From positions 54,802-118,801 of the forward strand of contig NZ_LZKR01000093.1 in assembly GCF_001672915.1 (NCBI RefSeq): a stretch of DNA of 64,000 bases, in the 5' to 3' direction. A model generated the notes under the pieces. That model was not told the DNA's origin, made no database searches, and was given only the letters and a program-made list of their open reading frames with translations. Source of the DNA: Mycobacterium sp. 1245805.9. Lineage in GTDB: Bacteria; Actinomycetota; Actinomycetes; Mycobacteriales; Mycobacteriaceae. This document shows positions 61,651 through 64,000 of the stretch, piece by piece. The stretch's first letter is position 1; each line of letters opens with the position of its first letter. Position numbers and translations under genes: made by a program.

Positions 61651-62079
61651 TCAATAGCGGCGCATCTTTTGGGCGCGACCGGTCAGAGCGGTTATCCGGT
61701 AATGGTCGCGCTGGCCGGGAAGCGTTGGCACAGCTGGGATCTCATGCGTCGTGGTGATCATCATGGTGTGGACGGGGATGTCCGCTAGCTCCGTGGGGAT
61801 TACTACCGTGGGAAAGAGAATCGTTGCCGTGATCGAACCGGCATCGCCGAGCTCGTGCGTCGTTACGCTCAGACACCAGCCCAGATCGGGCACGAACGTG
61901 CTGCGGATCTGTTCCCGCTCGAAGTTGTGCATGCGCTGGCCGTGTTCGTAGCCGAGGACGTACGGCCGCCTGCCGGGGATGTTTGGCGGATTGATGCAGT
62001 AATCGATGGAGATGCCGTCACCGACGAGGTCACAGTAGTAGTCGGGAAATGTCTGGTAGGTGGCCGTGGCTGCGGTCAT
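61651..62079 (-). CDS. Hypothetical protein
   Basis: 142 residues from the ATG at 62079 (GGGGAG 9 nt upstream), or 157 from 62124. Not recognised. It is beta-rich, with aromatic residues near the start (TFPDYYCDLVGDGISIDYC) and a Thr-rich strand region (HTMMITTTHEIPAV). Cysteines at about 16, 27 and 88 might bind metal or form disulfides. No signal peptide. Convergent with the NTF2-like gene; the ~270-bp gap upstream to the hydrolase holds only a possible -10 (TACAGT) near 62277. Confidence 0.55.
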   Translation of the reverse strand: MTAATATYQTFPDYYCDLVGDGISIDYCINPPNIPGRRPYVLGYEHGQRMHNFEREQIRSTFVPDLGWCLSVTTHELGDAGSITATILFPTVVIPTELADIPVHTMMITTTHEIPAVPTLPGQRDHYRITALTGRAQKMRRY

Positions 62080-62348
62080 CGGGATCGGCTCCCCGGGGTC
62101 ACAATCCGCATCTTGGTGGCGCATTCCATCGATGCCCTCCGTTTCGGGTGATGTCCACGCACCAGCGTGTCAACTCCGGCGCCACCCGACATGCGTAGTG
62201 GACTACTCGATTACGCAGATTTCCAACCATCCGACCACGATGCATAGCGAGCGTTTTTCGAAGAGATCGACTGCAGTTACAGTAGAACGTCGCTGAGCTG
62301 CGTTTATGTGCACACGGAGGTCGGAGCCTGTTTTCCCGTTCGCGTCAG

Positions 62349-63224
62349 GTGGAAGCTGAACCGTCTTGGTTCACCGCCGCGCTCAACCAACGACCGGACC
62401 ATAGCGACGTCGACGTCGACGGTTGTCGGATTCACCTGCGCGCCTGGGGTGCCACGGACCAACCAACGGTGGTGCTCGTCCACGGTGGCGCGGCGCACTC
62501 CGGTTGGTGGGACCACATCGCACCGTTGTTGTCGCGCACCCATCGCGTGATCGCACCGGATCTGTCCGGACATGGTGACAGCGGCACGCGCGGCAGCTAC
62601 GACCTGCAAACCTGGGCAAACGAAGTGATGGAAGTGTCGGCGGCCGCCGGAGGCTCGGGACGACCGACCATCGTCGGCCACAGCATGGGCGGCTGGATCG
62701 CGGCCACCGCGGCGATGAGTTGCGGCGAACAGATCAACAGCATGATCGTGATCGACTCGCCGCTGTGGGAACGTTCGCCGGAGGAAGCGCGGTTGCGTAA
62801 CCGCAAGCACGCCCCGTACCGGACGAGAGACGAGATCCTGCAACGCTTTACGGCGGTTCCCAAGCAACAGGTGATCCTCCCGTATATCCGGCAGCACGTA
62901 GCCGTCGAGTCGGTACGGAAGACGGCCGAAGGCTGGAACTGGAAGTTCGATCCCGCGATTTTCGGTGGCGAGCTTCTCGAGCCGACAACCTCGGACGAGG
63001 AGTCGTTGGAAACGATGATGGCCGAAATGCGGTGCCGGCTAGGCTATGTCCGTTGCGAAGCCGGATTGGTTCCGCCCGCCATGGGCGAACGAATCCGCTC
63101 CATGCTCCAGCTGCGGGGGCCTTTCGTCGAATTGGCCGAGGCCGGCCACCATCCGATGCTCGACCAACCGCTCCCGCTCGTCGCGACGTTGCGCACCCTG
63201 CTGGAATTCTGGTCGATCACCTAA
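62349..63224 (+). CDS. Alpha/beta hydrolase
   Basis: 291 residues with a complete catalytic apparatus: oxyanion segment LVHGGAAHSGWWD, nucleophile elbow GHSMGGW (Ser ~114), an Asp in the late DEE/ELLE region and His in EAGHHPMLDQP (~270). It is an esterase, lactonase or C-C hydrolase; the substrate is unknown. The frame starts at a GTG (62349) with a weak AGG upstream. Convergent with the sigma factor gene. Confidence 0.85.
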   Translation: MEAEPSWFTAALNQRPDHSDVDVDGCRIHLRAWGATDQPTVVLVHGGAAHSGWWDHIAPLLSRTHRVIAPDLSGHGDSGTRGSYDLQTWANEVMEVSAAAGGSGRPTIVGHSMGGWIAATAAMSCGEQINSMIVIDSPLWERSPEEARLRNRKHAPYRTRDEILQRFTAVPKQQVILPYIRQHVAVESVRKTAEGWNWKFDPAIFGGELLEPTTSDEESLETMMAEMRCRLGYVRCEAGLVPPAMGERIRSMLQLRGPFVELAEAGHHPMLDQPLPLVATLRTLLEFWSIT

Positions 63225-63234
63225 CCGGGGCGAG

Positions 63235-64000
63235 TCAAGCCGGCAGCGCCCGCGGAATATCAAAGCGCCCCAGGCCATCTACGTCTTGGAAGGCCACGAT
63301 GTGGCCGACGCCTTGCGCCGTCAAACTGAGCACGTGCAGGGCGTGCAGGCGATGCTCGCCGTCGGCGATCGCCGGGTAGAGCGCCACGGCGGGTTGCCCA
63401 TTGGCGGAGGTGTGGACGACCGGAGTATTGCCGAAGCCACGCATGCGGGCGCCGAGGAAGGCGCCAATAGCGTCAACGCCCCGGAACCAGGTGAGGAACG
63501 GCGGCATCTCGAAGACCGCGTCCTCGGTCAGCACCGCGACCAGTTCGTCGACGTCGGCGTTTTGAAATGCGGCCACGTACCGGTCGAGCAGTTCCCGCTG
63601 CCGCTGCTCGGATGGCTGCATGATCGCGTCGGTGTCCGCGGGCAGGCGGGCGCGGGCGCGCTGCAACGCGCTGTTGACCGCGGCCACGCTGAGATCGAGG
63701 AGCGTCGCGACTTCGGCCGCGGACCAACACAATACGTCCCGCAGGATCAGCACCGCCCGCTGCCGCGGCGGGAGAACCTGCAACGCGGCGACGAAAGCCA
63801 GCCGCATGGTTTCTCGTGCGGCCACCACCGTGCCGGGGTCGGTCGTCGTCGCGGTCAGCAGCGAATCCGGGGCCGGTTGCAGCCAGGTCAACTCCGGATC
63901 GCCGGCCAGCGGCGCCGCGTTGGGGTCCGCGGCCGCGTCCTGCAGGTCCGACGGCAACGGACGGCGCTTGCTCCGCTCGAGGGCTTTGACGAATGCGCGG
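63235..64000 (-). CDS. ECF sigma factor with C-terminal SnoaL domain, SigG-like (5' end outside window)
   Basis: About 255 visible residues; the frame is open to the right edge, so the N-terminal region 2 is missing. Region 4 is clear (LQVLPPRQRAVLILRDVLCWSAAEVATLLDLSVAAVNSALQRARARL). A C-terminal SnoaL-like domain (about 120 residues, starting LLDRYVAAFQNADVDELVAVL) follows. The linker PELTWLQPAPDSLL resembles M. tuberculosis SigG (Rv0182c) as I recall it. SnoaL-tailed sigma factors use this domain for self-control instead of an anti-sigma. Internal TTG at 63957 is not the start. Confidence 0.8.
   Translation of the reverse strand, partial: RAFVKALERSKRRPLPSDLQDAAADPNAAPLAGDPELTWLQPAPDSLLTATTTDPGTVVAARETMRLAFVAALQVLPPRQRAVLILRDVLCWSAAEVATLLDLSVAAVNSALQRARARLPADTDAIMQPSEQRQRELLDRYVAAFQNADVDELVAVLTEDAVFEMPPFLTWFRGVDAIGAFLGARMRGFGNTPVVHTSANGQPAVALYPAIADGEHRLHALHVLSLTAQGVGHIVAFQDVDGLGRFDIPRALPA

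Overview
The window is high-GC chromosomal DNA of a Mycobacterium, most likely a slow-growing non-tuberculous species. This rests on the protein set (MmpL-type RND transporter, mycolic acid cyclopropane synthase family enzyme, WS/DGAT acyltransferase, Eis-type acetyltransferase, PrrB-like kinase, F420-dependent oxidoreductases), frequent GTG/TTG starts, apparently leaderless promoters (TANNNT 6-8 nt before the start codon) and SigF-like promoters (GGTTW-N15-17-GGGTA). I see no rRNA, tRNA, CRISPR array, transposase or prophage. Both edges cut genes: a TetR regulator at the left and an ECF sigma factor at the right.

Layout. 1-9.4 kb: TetR remnant, APH-type phosphotransferase, a two-gene ABC system with a cyclic-nucleotide-type domain on the ATPase, an amidohydrolase/Rieske oxygenase pair, a small membrane protein and a NarL-type two-component pair. 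9.4-16.3 kb: MmpL transporter, VOC protein, an orphan PrrB-like histidine kinase and a SulP anion transporter. 16.5-25.5 kb: TetR with a 32-bp operator, acyl-CoA dehydrogenase, Eis-like acetyltransferase, FAD oxidoreductase, a sulfonate/nitrate-type ABC importer, a small lipoprotein, an MFS transporter and a hypothetical gene. 25.6-38.4 kb: LLM oxidoreductase/SnoaL operon divergent from a PadR regulator, a large PLP decarboxylase, small stress-type genes, Nudix hydrolase, a hemerythrin with an encapsulin-type C-terminal tail, mycolate methyltransferase, WS/DGAT, an RsbW-like kinase and a Ddn-like F420 protein.

38.5-44.3 kb: a compact operon of a ferritin-like diiron protein (usually labelled metal-dependent hydrolase), a [3Fe-4S] ferredoxin and a ferredoxin reductase, which together look like a complete oxygenase chain; then an LLM enzyme, a hemolysin-III protein and a diguanylate cyclase. 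44.3-55.8 kb: a catabolic island. A six-gene minus-strand operon (LLM enzyme, crotonase resembling 6-oxocamphor hydrolase, Rieske oxygenase, small helical partner, CaiB-type CoA-transferase, CitE-type lyase) faces an SDR/ALDH operon, a TetR gene whose promoter carries the same palindrome as the SDR promoter, and a sulfotransferase operon with its own divergent TetR. I infer oxidation and ring or beta-diketone cleavage of an alicyclic or terpenoid compound. 55.8-64 kb: SnoaL protein, phospholipase-D-type enzyme, a second diguanylate cyclase of the same unusual architecture, TetR, a third Rieske oxygenase with a double NTF2-like partner, a hypothetical gene, an alpha/beta hydrolase and the ECF sigma factor.

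Regulation is a recurrent theme: several local regulators have palindromes lying on or beside their own -10 boxes, and many appear to be translated from leaderless or nearly leaderless mRNAs.
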